DNA of 64,000 nt from assembly GCA_965240325.2 (NCBI GenBank), contig OZ251233.1, forward strand, positions 1,054,001 to 1,118,000. Reading direction: 5' to 3'. This document shows, piece by piece, positions 10,401-21,363 of the stretch. This DNA comes from Rebecca billardiae RCC1528. Taxonomy: Eukaryota; Haptophyta. Both the position numbers and the translations under genes were made by a program. The notes beneath the pieces were generated by a model. That model was not told the DNA's origin, made no database searches, and saw only the letters and a list, made by a program, of their open reading frames with translations. The stretch's first letter is position 1. Every line of letters starts with the position of its first letter.

Positions 10401-12384
10401 GCGAGGCGCGCGCGCGCTCGGCGGCGGCGGCCGGCGGCGCGGCATCGGTCACCAGTCAGCGGGGCGTCGGCTCGGTCACACCTCCCAACGGGCGGAGCGC
10501 GCTGGCGTGGCGGGGGCGCGCCTCGTCCATAGGCCACCGGCGCCTTCCACCACAACGCACGAGCAAGCAGACAAAGACACAATCCGATGCTGGTCGGCAG
10601 GTGGACAAAGAGGCGGGCGAGGCGCGCGCGCGCTCGGCGGCGGCGGCCGGCGGCGCGGCATCGGTCACCAGTCAGCGGGGCGTCGGCTCGCTCGCACCTG
10701 TAGCTCACGGGCGGGCGCTGGCGTGGCGGGGGGCGCGCCTCGTCCATAGGCCACCGGCGCCTTACCACCACAACGCACGAGCAAGCAGACAAAGACACAA
10801 TCCGATGCTGGTCGGCAGGTGGACAAAGAGGCGGGCGAGGCGCGCGCGCGCTCGGCGGCGGCGGCCGGCGGCGCGGCATCGGTCACCAGTCAGCGGGGCG
10901 TCGGCTCGCTCACACCTGCCAACGGGCGGAGCGCGCGGGCGGGCGGGGGGCGCGCCTCGTCCATAGGCCACCGGCGCCTTACCACCACAACGCACGAGCA
11001 AGCAGACAAAGACACAATCCGATGCCGGTCGGCAGGTGGACGAAGAGGTGGGCGAGGCGCGCGCGCGCTCGGCGGCGGCGGCCGGCGGCGCGGCATCAGT
11101 CACCAGTCAGCGGGGCGTCGGCTCGGTCTCACCTGCCAACGGGCGGAGCGCGTGGGCGGGCGGGGGGCGCGCCTCGTCCATAGGCCACCGGCGCCTTCCA
11201 CACCAACGCTCGAGCAAGCAGACAAAGACACAATCCGATGCTGGTCGGCAGGTGGACAAAGAGGCGGGCGAGGCGCGCGCGCGCTCGGCGGCGGCGGCCG
11301 GCGGCGCGGCATCGGTCACCAGTCAGCGGGGCGTCGGCTCGGTCACACCTCCCAACGGGCGGAGCGCGCTGGCGTGGCGGGGGCGCGCCTCGTCCATAGG
11401 CCACCGGCGCCTTCCACACCAACGCACGAGCAAGCAGACAAAGACACAATCCGATGCTGGTCGGCAGGTGGACAAAGAGGCGGGCGAGGCGCGCGCGCGC
11501 TCGGCGGCGGCGGCCGGCGGCGCGGCATCAGTCACCAGTCAGCGGGGCGTCGGCTCGGTCTCACCTGCCAACGGGCGGAGCGCGTGGGCGGGCGGGGGGC
11601 GCGCCTCGTCCATAGGCCACCGGCGCCTTCCACACCAACGCTCGAGCAAGCAGACAAAGACACAATCCGATGCTGGTCGGCAGGTGGACAAAGAGGCGGG
11701 CGAGGCGCGCGCGCGCTCGGCGGCGGCGGCCGGCGGCGCGGCATCGGTCACCAGTCAGCGGGGCGTCGGCTCGCTCGCACCTGTAGCTCACGGGCGGGCG
11801 CTGGCGTGGCGGGGGGCGCGCCTCGTCCATAGGCCACCGGCGCCTTACCACCACAACGCACGAGCAAGCAGACAAAGACACAATCCGATGCCGGTCGGCA
11901 GGTGGACAAAGAGGCGGGCGAGGCGCGCGCGCGCTCGGCGGCGGCGGCCGGCGGCGCGGCATCGGTCACCAGTCAGCGGGGCGTCGGCTCGGTCACACCT
12001 CCCAACGGGCGGAGCGCGCTGGCGTGGCGGGGGCGCGCCTCGTCCATAGGCCACCGGCGCCTTCCACACCAACGCACGAGCAAGCAGACAAAGACACAAT
12101 CCGATGCTGGTCGGCAGGTGGACAAAGAGGCGGGCGAGGCGCGCGCGCGCTCGGCGGCGGCGGCCGGCGGCGCGGCATCGGTCACCAGTCAGCGGGGCGT
12201 CGGCTCGGTCTCACCTGCCAACGGGCGGAGTTCGCGGGCGGGCGGGGGGCGCGCCTCGTCCATAGGCCACCGGCGCCTTACCACCACAACGCACGAGCAA
12301 GCAGACAAAGACACAATCCGATGCCGGTCGGCAGGTGGACAAAGAGGCGGGCGAGGCGCGCGCGCGCTCGGCGGCGGCGGCCGG
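4488..12384. repeat. 216-bp tandem array built from a tRNA-Arg 5' half plus its flank (about 36.5 units)
   Basis: The unit is 216 bp (217-218 in some copies). A fixed landmark, GGCATCGGTCACCAGTCAGC, recurs at steps of 216-218 bp from about 4609 to 12182, giving 36 full units and one truncated unit ending near 12384. On the minus strand each unit has GCGCCGGTGGCCT, then ATGGAC, then AGGCG and CGCCCCCG. These match the neighbouring tRNA-Arg from its first base to the anticodon loop, with about three single-base deletions and one substitution; the T arm is absent. The rest of the unit is the same sequence that flanks the tRNA on its 5' side. At least three variants exist, differing between the ROSE-like landmark and the tRNA part: 'CACACCTCCCAACGG', 'CGCACCTGTAGCTCACGG' and 'CTCACCTGCCAACGG'. 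Because 216 is divisible by 3 and stops are absent, meaningless frames of over 1,000 codons appear on both strands. Confidence 0.95.
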
Positions 12385-12741
12385 CCAACGCGTTCGCTCG
12401 GACGCTTGCTGCCGCCCTCCTAGCCGCGTGCGCGTGACGGCAGCCCAAGTGGGCGCGGCGTGGCCGCCCATCAGCTGGGACCGTTGTCGACGCAAGGCGG
12501 CTGAGCCAGTGCTGCCCGCGGGCCTGACGCGCAGTGGCAGAGAGGCCTTCATTGGCGGAGCAACTCCGCGGGCAGCGTGTGGTCGGCAGCGCGCGGCTGC
12601 AACGGGCGCAGGAATGCGCCCTCAGCGCCTGCCAACGCAGATGCGGAGGGATTCAGCAGCGCTCACCTGACATGATCGATCACCCGGTTCATATAGAGCT
12701 CACCGCGTGCATGTATGTACGCGTGCGCACGCGCTTTAAAT
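12385..12741. other. Intergenic region, nothing recognised
   Basis: Unique sequence between the end of the tandem array and the target site duplication of the LTR element. Short frames only; no domain, RNA or repeat recognised. Confidence 0.4.
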
Positions 12742-12746
12742 GAGCT

Positions 12747-13059
12747 TGTTAGAGCAGGACAGATATACGATTGCACTCAATACAGCACGTGTGGGCTGCA
12801 GTCCGCCTGGATCGACCCCGCTGAGACGACGGCGCTCCATCCGTGAGCGCCGCCACCGATCACATGTCAATGCGTCGCAACCAACGGGCGCGCGCTGAAA
12901 CCGATCACTCCGGGGCCAACCTTCCGAGACTCCACTGAGCTTCTGGCTCTGGTTGTCCGGACCGTTCTGCAGCGCCCTCAATGGCTGTGAGCTTGTCCGT
13001 GCGGGTAGATGAGCGTGTACAATCAGCTCGTAGTGCATCAGTGCCAGAATACTCTGACA
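12747..13059 (-). repeat. 3' LTR of the TRIM element
   Basis: 313-bp copy. It differs from the other LTR by a 2-bp TA insertion near its left end and a few substitutions. The purine tract that would prime plus-strand DNA synthesis abuts its right edge. Confidence 0.88.
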
Positions 13060-13934
13060 CTCCTCCTCACTGAGCACAGCGAGATGCAGTTAGTGTGCGC
13101 GTACGCGTGCGCGCGGTGTTGTTGCGCGCGATGATGCCGGCGTACATGTCTGTGACCATGTCGACTGTTGTCCCAACCAGTTTGGTCCGTCGAGGTGTTG
13201 ACGGCGGTATCTCCGACTCGGGTTTATCAACCCGTCTCCGTCGGCCACACCGTCAGGACTCCCTCGGAGCCCGAGCACAACTGGGCTGTTGCCTCCACGA
13301 GGCATGCGCCCGACAGTTCATGTGGCAGTGCACGTTGGCCTTACCGTGCCACCTGTCTGCTCCTCCTCGATGTCGATCGTCACGAAGGCGTCGACTCTCT
13401 GCACTCGTTGCAGGTATACGGATCGAACCGACAGCGATCACTGCGCGTGAAGACGATTGTCGTGGTACAGCATGAGCATCTGCATCTATGCGGCGTTACT
13501 TGTCACCGGGAATGCACAGCATGAACGCGGAGATGGACGAGCGGTGCGCGATGGCGATCCTCGTGAACGAGACCACCGTCGCCTAGTGAGGGTGTAGATC
13601 ACGCCTCATCTCCGCCTTGCAGGTTGTCGTCCGACTCGTCGGGTGAGAGCTGCATAACTGGAGTAACTTGACTGGGCTCTCTCAGTCAAGACTCCTCCTG
13701 TGTCGAGGACGCTAACTCCTCGGCGCGAGACAACGAAGTGGATGTCGGCAAGAAGAAAGAAGATCGTCACCTCCTCCTCGATGGCTGCCCTCGTCAGGCC
13801 AGTCTCCTTTGCCTTCTCTCCTTGCACGATCGCAGGCGAGCGCGGGAAGCGCTCGCCATCGTGCAGACTTGTGTAAGGCGAGCTCAGCGAGATCGAGCCA
13901 GGGAACGAGCGCGTCGTGACCGCCGCCGATACCA

Positions 13935-14245
13935 TGTTAGAGCAGGACAGATACGATTGCACTCGATACAGCACGTGTGGGCTGCAGTCCGCCTGGATCG
14001 ACCCCGCTGAGACGACGGCACTCCATCCGTGAGCGCCGCCACCGATCACATGTCAATGCGTCGCAACCAACGGGCGCGCGCTGAAACCGATCACTCCGGG
14101 GCCAACCTTCCGAGACTCCACTGAGCTTTGGGCTCTGGTTGTCCGGACCGTTCTGCAGCGCCCTCAATGGCTGTGAGCTTGTCCGTGCGGGTAGATGAGC
14201 GTGTACAATCAGCTCGTAGTGCATCAGTGCCAGAATACTCTGACA
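13935..14245 (-). repeat. 5' LTR of the TRIM element
   Basis: 311-bp copy. The putative primer-binding site (minus strand 13934-13921) abuts its left edge and the GAGCT target duplication its right edge. Confidence 0.88.
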
Positions 14246-14250
14246 GAGCT

Positions 14251-15528
14251 ACGCCGCCACACTGCACTGCACGACCTTCCGGTCTATCTGCGGCGGCCGC
14301 GTCGCACTTGGCAACTCGCTGCGCGAGCCGGGCGCCGGAGGGTGGCTGCCGCACCCACGACACGCGGATGCTGAGACGGTGGCCGCCATTGTGATTGGGA
14401 CCCGCCGCAGCCGCGCCCAGGTGCCTACTCGGGCGCCACTGGCACCGCGCGCACCTGCAATTGCATGCTGTAGGCCCTGGCGTGTCAGCTCGTGCTGCTC
14501 GGGCTCACTTGAGCTACAGTGTACGACTACATGGCACACATGATCTTTGGTCGTGACTATGCGGCATGCGCTCGACGGCCGGCTCTGGGCAAGCCCGGGC
14601 GTAGCGCTACTATACCAGGAGCATATACAGCCGAAGCCGCGTCTGAGCGGAGCGAGCCGCTTACAAGGTAGCAGTCGGTTGAGTGAGCTGCTGTAACTAT
14701 ACTATACCGAGCAGCGCACTATTAATACTCAGCTATACATATTCTACTAGTACTAATCCATGCTTGCAACTCCAAGCCCGGCCCTGGCCACGTGCATAAG
14801 AGCGCGCCTCTGGCTGACTAACTACAGGTGGATACGGGTGATTCAGTGAGTATAGTGATCTGGACAGTGGCCGACCCAACTCACGCCGAGGCCTCCCTGG
14901 GAGCATTGGGGTTGAAGGGGCGCCAGGGACGGACTTCAGGGGGTCCCTGGAGTTCCGCCGCAGCGCGCTTTCTGCGCTGCGGGAGTGCGGGCCCGTCTCC
15001 GCGCGTGGCGGCCGCTGTGCAATTAGCCCCTGGCACTGGCTGAGGCATGGGAATCGAGCTCAGAGACGCGCGCGCGGAGGAAAAGCGTGTGCAGCGGCTC
15101 GGACGGTTGCTCTGGGACCTACTCCCACGCCAGCGCAACCGCGCTTTGCCTCGGAGTCCGCCGCCCTTCCTGAGTCCGCGCACGCGTCTTGCGGCTTGAA
15201 ACGCTGGCGTTCGCCCCGTTGTGCGCAGGACTCACGAAACAAGGCGAAGGCGGCGAGAAGCGCGACCTGGCGCGTGCGCAGAGGACGTCTCACGACCAGG
15301 TGAGTTCAGCGAACATCGTGCGCCGTCGTGGCGACCCGCCAGTGGGCGCTCGTGCTCGTTCGCCCACGAGCCCTCGCCACGAGGCCCGCCGCCCGCTGAG
15401 ACCTGAGTGTCCAGATAGCCCCTGTGTCCAGTTTCAAGTTAGCCCGTATCCACCTGTACAGCGGCAACTGCTGACGACGACGACGAGATCGCGGGGCTGA
15501 CCAGATCCGATCTCTGCTGTAGTCGTTC
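14251..15528. other. Intergenic region, nothing recognised
   Basis: No supportable gene. About 14,690-14,770 is A/T-rich. The right part lies 3' of the metallopeptidase gene and should contain its 3' UTR; no polyadenylation signal can be named with confidence. Confidence 0.4.
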
Positions 15529-18500
15529 TCAGATCATCGCCACGCCGACGTCCGAAGACTCTGACGTGCTGGGCGGCATGCGGCTGCCACGACCTGCCGT
15601 CAGGATTCGCGCGGCCACTGCTCCGCCGACAGCCAGGACGGCGAGCATGCTTGCGCCAACAAGCAGGCGCATGCCGACGCCAGAGGCGAAGCCAGTCTCC
15701 GAGCGCCGGCCGCCACTCGATGCACCACTGACGGCATGTGGTGCAGCCTCGCCATCTGCCGCAATCAGTGAGGCGGCTGCCTCGAGCACGCGCACGTGCG
15801 CGCTGGCCAGCTCGTTGCGCGAGTGCGCGCGCAGCAGCCGCAGCTCGTACTCGCCAGGCTCGCCGGGCGCCTCGGCGAGGGTGACGTCTCCGCGCAGGTT
15901 GCTCGGCCCCAGCCGCCACCAGTTCGTCCAGCCATCGTTCCAGCCGTGCGCGACGGGCCCCGCTCGGAAGAGCGCCACCCAGTCGCCCTCGCGCGCGCCG
16001 CGTCGCCAAAGTCGTACGAGAACGTCGCGCCCGCAGCGCCCGCGCGGAGCGAGGCCGGGCCGCTGATCGACGGGGGGACGCCACCCTCGAGCACCGGTGA
16101 CGGCGGCGGCGAGAGCGGCGCACCGCCCGCCGGCGGCGCCTCGCCGCCATCGCCCACGCGCAACGGCAGCCGGCTGAGCTCGGTGTAGTCGTCGCAGCAG
16201 AAGAGCACGAGCGCAAACGCGCCGGGCCGGTCGCCCGACCACAGGCTGAAATAGCCGCGCGTGTGCACCAGCTGCATGTGCCACGAGGTGGGCCACGCGG
16301 AGCCCTCGCGGAAGAGGCCGACCCAGTCGCCAGGCTGGGGCCCACGCGCGCCGTAGTCGTAGTCGACGCGCACCCACGAGCGCACGCGGAACGGACCGGC
16401 GCCGATCGAGACGTGCGCGGGCGTCGCGGCGCGCACGCGCACGGGCGCGCTGGCGAGCTCGGTGCGCGAGTGCGCGCGCAGCAGCCGCAGCTCGTACTCG
16501 CCAGGCTCGCCGGGCGCCTCGGCGAGGGTCACGTCCCCGCGCAGGTTGCTCGGCCCCAGCCGCCACCAGTTCGTCCAGCCATCGTTCCAGCCGTGCGCGA
16601 TGGGCCCCGCTCGGAAGAGCGCCACCCAGTCGCCCTCGCGCCGCGCCGCGTCGCCAAAGTCGTACGAGAACGTCGCGCCCGCAGCGCCCGCGCGGAGCGA
16701 GGCCGGGGCGCTGATCGACGGGGGCTCGCCCTCGAGCGCGGGAGGCGGCGGCGGCGGCGGCGAGAGGTGCGCGTCGGTCTTCTCGCCATCGCCCACGCGC
16801 AACGGCAGCCGGCTGAGCTCGGTGTAGTCGTCGCAGCAGAAGAGCACGAGCGCAAACGCGCCGGGCCGGTCGCCCGACCACAGGCTGAAATAGCCGCGCG
16901 TGTGCACCAGCTGCATGTGCCACGAGGTGGGCCACGCGGAGCCCTCGCGGAAGAGGCCGACCCAGTCGCCAGGCTGGGGCGCACGCGCGCCGTAGTCGTA
17001 GTCGACGCGCACCCACGAGCGCACTGGGAACGGCCCAGCACCGTCGAGTTCAACGTGTGCGCGTGCGGGCGGTACGGGCGGTGCCAGAGGCGGCGAGAGC
17101 GGCGCGGGCGAGGCGGGCGGGGGCGGCGGCGCGAGCTCCATCGCGGCGCGCACGCGCACGTGCGCGCTGGCGAGCTCGACGCGCGAGTGCGCGCGCAGCA
17201 GCCGCAGCTCGTACTCGCCAGGCTCGCCGGGCGCCTCGGCGAGGGTCACGTCCCCGCGCAGGTTGCTCGGCCCCAGCCGCCACCAGTTCGTCCAGCCATC
17301 GTTCCAGCCGTGCGCGACGGGCCCCGCTCGGAAGAGCGCCACCCAGTCGCCCTCGCGCCGCGCCGCGTCGCCAAAGTCGTACGAGAACGTCGCACCCGCA
17401 GCGCCCGCGCGGAGCGAGGCCGGGGCGCTGATCGACGGGGGCTCGCCCTCGAGCGCGGGTGGCGGCGGCGGCGGCGGCGAGAGGTGCGCGTCGGCCTTCT
17501 CGCCATCGCCCACGCGCAACGGCAGCCGGCTGAGCTCGGTGTAGTCGTCGCAGCAGAAGAGCACGAGCGCAAACGCGCCGGGCCGGTCGCCCGACCACAG
17601 GCTGAAATAGCCGCGCGTGTGCACCAGCTGCATGTGCCACGAGGTGGGCCACGCGGAGCCCTCGCGGAAGAGGCCGACCCAGTCGCCAGGCTGGGGCGCA
17701 CGCGCGCCGTAGTCGTAGTTGACGCGCACCCACGAGCGCACGGGGAACGGCCCAGCGCCGTCGAGTTCAACGCGTGCGCGTGCGGGCGGTGCGGGCGGCG
17801 CCAGAGGCGGCGAGAGCGGCGCGGGCGAGGCGGGCGGGGGCGGCGGCGCGAGCTCCGTCGCGGCGCGCACGCGCACGGGCGCGCTGGCGAGCTCGCCGCG
17901 CGAGTGCGCGCGCAGCAGCCGCAGCTCGTACTCGCCAGGCTCACCGGGCGCCTCGGCGAGGGTCACGTCCCCGCGCAGGTTGCTCGGCCCCAGCCGCCAC
18001 CAGTTCGTCCAGCCATCGTTCCAGCCGTGCGCGACGGGCCCCGCTCGGAAGAGCGCCACCCAGTCGCCCTCGCGCCGCGCCGCGTCGCCAAAGTCGTACG
18101 AGAACGTCGCGCCCGCAGCGCCCGCGCGGAGCGAGGCCGGGCCGCTGATCGACGGGGGCTCGCCCTCGAGCGCGGGTGGCGGCGGCGGCGGCGGCGAGAG
18201 GTGCGCGTCGGTCTCCTCGTCATCGCCCACGCGCAACGGCAGCCGGCTGAGCTCGGTGTAGTCGTCGCAGCAGAAGAGCACGAGCGCAAACGCGCCGGGC
18301 CGGTCGCCCGACCACAGGCTGAAATAGCCGCGCGTGTGCACCAGCTGCATGTGCCACGAGGTGGGCCACGCGGAGCCCTCGCGGAAGAGGCCGACCCAGT
18401 CGCCAGGCTGGGGCGCACGCGCGCCGTAGTCGTAGTCGACGCGCACCCACGAGCGCACGCGGAACGGACCGGCGCCGATCGAGACGTGCGCGTGCGCGGA

Positions 18501-20322
18501 TGCGTGTGCGGGAGGTGGCGCGGGCGGCAAAGGAGGCACACGCGCCGAGGGCGGCTCGGCCGCCACGTGGAAGGGCGCCGACGCCGCGAGGACGGTGAAC
18601 CCTCCGCAGCATAGCAGTGCAGCCGTGTACGTCCCCGCCGACAGGTGGCGCCCGCTATACTGCACTTCGCCCGAGCGCCGTGTGCCAAGCCGTCGGCGTG
18701 TTCCGGGCACGACGCGTGCGGCGGCGTCCGCCGCGTCGGCCGCCGCGCCGCCGCCGCCGCCATCACCGCCGCCCACGAGCAGCGCGACCGCGTTGTCCTG
18801 CGCGTCGAGGAAGCGGTCCGTTGTGAAGGCGACGCGCACCCCATGCGGCGTCGCGGCGTCCACCGAGGACACCACCTCGAGGGTTGCCGAGAAGGGAGAC
18901 GCGATTGCGCCGGGCGCGTCCGGCCGGCGCGCGTACGTTGCCCACGGACCGTCGGCGCGGTCCGTCGCGAGCGCGCTGGCGTTGCACGCGCCAAAGAGGG
19001 CGCAGCGAGAGGACCACCAGTGCGCGGAAGCGAACGCGGCGCCGCGCGCCTCGGCGAGCTCCAGGCACGCGTCGAGCGCGCGCACGCCCTCCACCGCCGC
19101 AAGCGGCTCGGCCGCGCACCGGCCGCCGCCCACCAGAGCCCAGCGCGCGCGCACGGCGGGTGGGTTGTGCAGCGTGGGCCGCAGCACCGCCGCCTGCGCG
19201 TGCATGCGCGCCGCCTGGCCTCGCGTGAAGTGCGTCGTGCAGGACAAGTCGGACGTGTAGCTCATGACTGCGGCGCGGCGCGCGCGGCACGGGCCGCGTC
19301 AGCGCGTGCCTCCGTGCGACGTGCGTGCGCGTGTGCAGCTCCTCGGGGCGCGGGGGCGCGCGCCCTCAGCCGCCGCGCGGCGCACGCCGTGACGTGAGCG
19401 CGCGCGCGCGCGCACTGTTGCGGAGATCGTCGAGGCCCGGCATGCCGGGGCACGAGTCGATCTGATCCTGCTCCATGCAGCTCGAGGCGTGCTGCGCCGG
19501 GTTCGACGCCGGCGTGTCCTCCACAAAGTCGTTCGGCTCGGTGCACCCGCCTTCAAACGTATGCGGGAGGCCGAACGTGTGTCCAAGCTCGTGCGCCAGG
19601 ACCGTGCCGGTGACCGAGTTGTAGCTCGCAGCATGTTCGTTGAACATGCCGGCGTTCAGGTAGACGTTCACGCAGTGCTGCTGCGCCGCCATCGGGCCGC
19701 TCGCGAACCCCGCCGCATCCGTGATCTCGCCGCACACGTATGCGTTCACGTACACGGCGGGGTCCCAGCCGTACTTCGCCCCTGTCGCGCACATCTCATC
19801 CCAGTGCATGGTGTCGTACGAGCAGCGGGCGAAGCCGCCGTAGATGCTCACGTCGCGCTCGAATGCGATTGCCGCGAGCTCGACGCGGAAGCCCGTCTCC
19901 GGCCGCGGCGACGCGGCCGGAGCCGAGCGCGAGTGCGCGCCCAGCAGGCGATCCTGCGCGCCCGCGAGCAGCTCGTTCGCGTACTCCACCATCGTCTCGG
20001 CGGCGGCGCGCGCGCGCTTGGGATCAGCGTCCGAGGTCATGAAGTGCAGCACGAGCGGGATCACCACCACCTCCGCGTCGAGCAGCTCAGCGGCGGACGC
20101 GCTCGCCTTCTCGAGAGCGCGCGGCCGCGCGCTGTCGCGCCTCGCCTGTGCGTGCGCCAGGCGATCAACCTCGGCCGCCGTCAACGAGGGCTGATGGGTG
20201 GCGAGCAGATCCGGGAGGTTCAGCTCGCCGCGCTCGATCCGATGTGCCCAGCCCGACTCCGCCGCGGCGGGCGCCACCGCCGCGACGAGCAGGGCCAGCC
20301 AGCCGAGCACGGGACTGGGCAT
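15529..20322 (-). CDS. Membrane-anchored M43 (pappalysin-like) metallopeptidase with SKICH-like repeats; one frameshift
   Basis: Exon 1 is 20322-19416 and exon 2 is 19267-15529; the 148-bp intron has GT...AG ends. Joining them gives LRN-IMSYTSDLSC, which restores the peptidase Met-turn. The start is the ATG before a signal peptide (MPSPVLGWLALLVAAVAPAAA). The M43 zinc motif is HELGHTFGLPH (H244, H248, H254; catalytic E245), followed by VEDTP (267-271) and Met-turn M304. After a Cys-containing linker and one degenerate module come four A-B pairs (about 564-1460). A modules carry GDWVGLFREG and FCCDDYTELSRL; B modules carry GDWVALFRAG and WNDGWTNWW. A C-terminal helix (about 1500-1525) is followed by a short tail, predicting a type I membrane protein of about 1,548 aa. 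In the last B module one base is missing near 15991-16000, compared with the three sister copies, which throws the anchor out of frame: real decay or an error. M43 call firm; SKICH resemblance moderate. Confidence 0.8.
15795..18490 (-). repeat. Four tandem A-B module pairs inside the metallopeptidase gene
   Basis: Near-identical coding repeats with a period of about 670-740 bp (A modules begin near 18485, 17760, 17040 and 16413). Each pair is an A beta-sandwich-like module and a B module, joined by Pro-rich linkers (LSPPPPPPPALEGE type). The very high nucleotide identity implies recent duplication or gene conversion. Confidence 0.85.
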
Positions 20323-20696
20323 GGCTACGGCGGTGATGAGGCGGGCGCCTCCGGGTTGATCGGTGAGTCGGCTGGGCGCGATCAATCATTTAATCCCTGT
20401 TCTATTTCAATTCCAGCTGTTCGTTAATTAATTCGTCAGCGGACACAGCTCGAGATCAGGAGACCTGCGCCGTCCTACCTGTGTCGTTAAATCATAGAAT
20501 GAGTCCGGGGCTCTGCAGAACTCCGTATCCGTACGCATCACATGATTTCATACTGCCCATGAAAAACGGTATATTGCTTGCACGAGGCGCCGCCGCCGGT
20601 GTCAGATTGTATTATTTATAAAAAAACCCTTGGTCAGATCTCGAGATGACGATGATCGAACGATACATAGTTAGGTTGCAGGTTAGGTTTGTACAT

Positions 20697-20731
20697 CCAA
20701 AGGACCATCAAATACCTTGATGGTCCTTTGG
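20697..20731. repeat. Perfect 15-bp inverted repeat (hairpin, 5-nt loop)
   Basis: CCAAAGGACCATCAA (20697-20711) and its exact reverse complement (20717-20731) are separated by ATACC. It lies about 375 bp upstream of the metallopeptidase start codon. No T-run follows, and function is unknown. Confidence 0.85.
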
Positions 20732-20861
20732 TACAAGTAGTTAGTGGAAGCTGTCATACTGTTGCAAGCAGTTGTGATGAAGAACTCGTCGCATAACTAC
20801 AGTTTACTAAGTTCTTACGTGCACCGGCTCGGCTCAAGGTGTTTGTTGACTCTGTTGAGTA

Positions 20862-20913
20862 GCGTCAATCACGCCTTAACCAAGTGTGCACGTTAAAACA
20901 TAGTAGTAAACTG
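20862..20913 (+). repeat. Dispersed repeat, copy 1
   Basis: GCGTCAATCACGCC followed by TTAACCAAGTGTGCACG and AAAACATAGTAGTAAACTG. It is nearly identical to 59351-59402 and partly shared with 27561-27599 and, inverted, 34461-34495. Confidence 0.8.
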
Positions 20914-21363
20914 TAGTCGTGATGTTGTTGTTTCATGCGAGCTCATCATCGTATCAATAATATGACGCATTTGACGCATCATGCGATGAGCTCAGGTTTC
21001 TTTTACTATTATACTTGTACCAGCTGGGCGAAGCTTCGCTCAGAGACAGAAGCAGACTACTCGTACACCAATACATGCGCCTCGCCGTCGCCGCCCGCGC
21101 TCGGGCCGCGCCGCCGCGTGGGCGGGCGGCGGCGGTGCATCGTTTAATTCGTTACACTCAGTATGCGCTCTTAGCCACCTTGCCCTGCCGCGCTCGCAGT
21201 GCTGCGGCAGTGCAGTCACAGTGCAGCGCCCACGCCTGCGTTCGAGCAGCATCACGCGTAGACCTAAGAGTTACTAAGACCAGGGGGGCGTAGTAGATAA
21301 CGTCCTTGAGCGCCCCAGCTTGCACGGCGGCTTTATTGTCTCTGCTGATACGGTCGTCGTTCT

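Larger units (their letters stand above)
12747..14245 (-). mobile_element. TRIM-type non-autonomous LTR retrotransposon
   Basis: Two direct repeats of 313 and 311 bp (12747-13059 and 13935-14245) bound an 875-bp interior. On the plus strand each starts TGTTAG and ends CTGACA, the TG...CA form of LTR ends. The whole element is flanked by the 5-bp duplication GAGCT (12742-12746 and 14246-14250). Read on the minus strand, the base after the 5' LTR begins TGGTATCGGCGGCG, a plausible primer-binding site for an initiator-type tRNA ending GATACCA. Directly before the 3' LTR lies the purine tract GTGAGGAGGAG (13070-13060). So the element points leftward. The interior has no gag or pol motif, so it needs an autonomous partner. 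The LTRs differ by only a handful of changes, so insertion was recent. Confidence 0.88.

Noticed and set aside
4488-12384. A CRISPR array
   Set aside because: The whole 216-bp unit is repeated; there are no short repeats with unique spacers and no cas genes, and the genome is eukaryotic.
3705-12437. Open frames of 500-1,129 codons on both strands
   Set aside because: They are produced by a stop-free 216-bp tandem unit whose length is divisible by three. Frames change only where a unit is 217-218 bp, and no protein domain is present.
13606-14049. 147-codon frame in the TRIM element
   Set aside because: It starts inside the LTR and has no gag/pol or other similarity; it is better explained as non-coding interior.
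16263-18614. 783-codon plus-strand frame
   Set aside because: Antisense shadow of the repeated A-B modules; its composition is RARRR-type and repeats with the sense modules.
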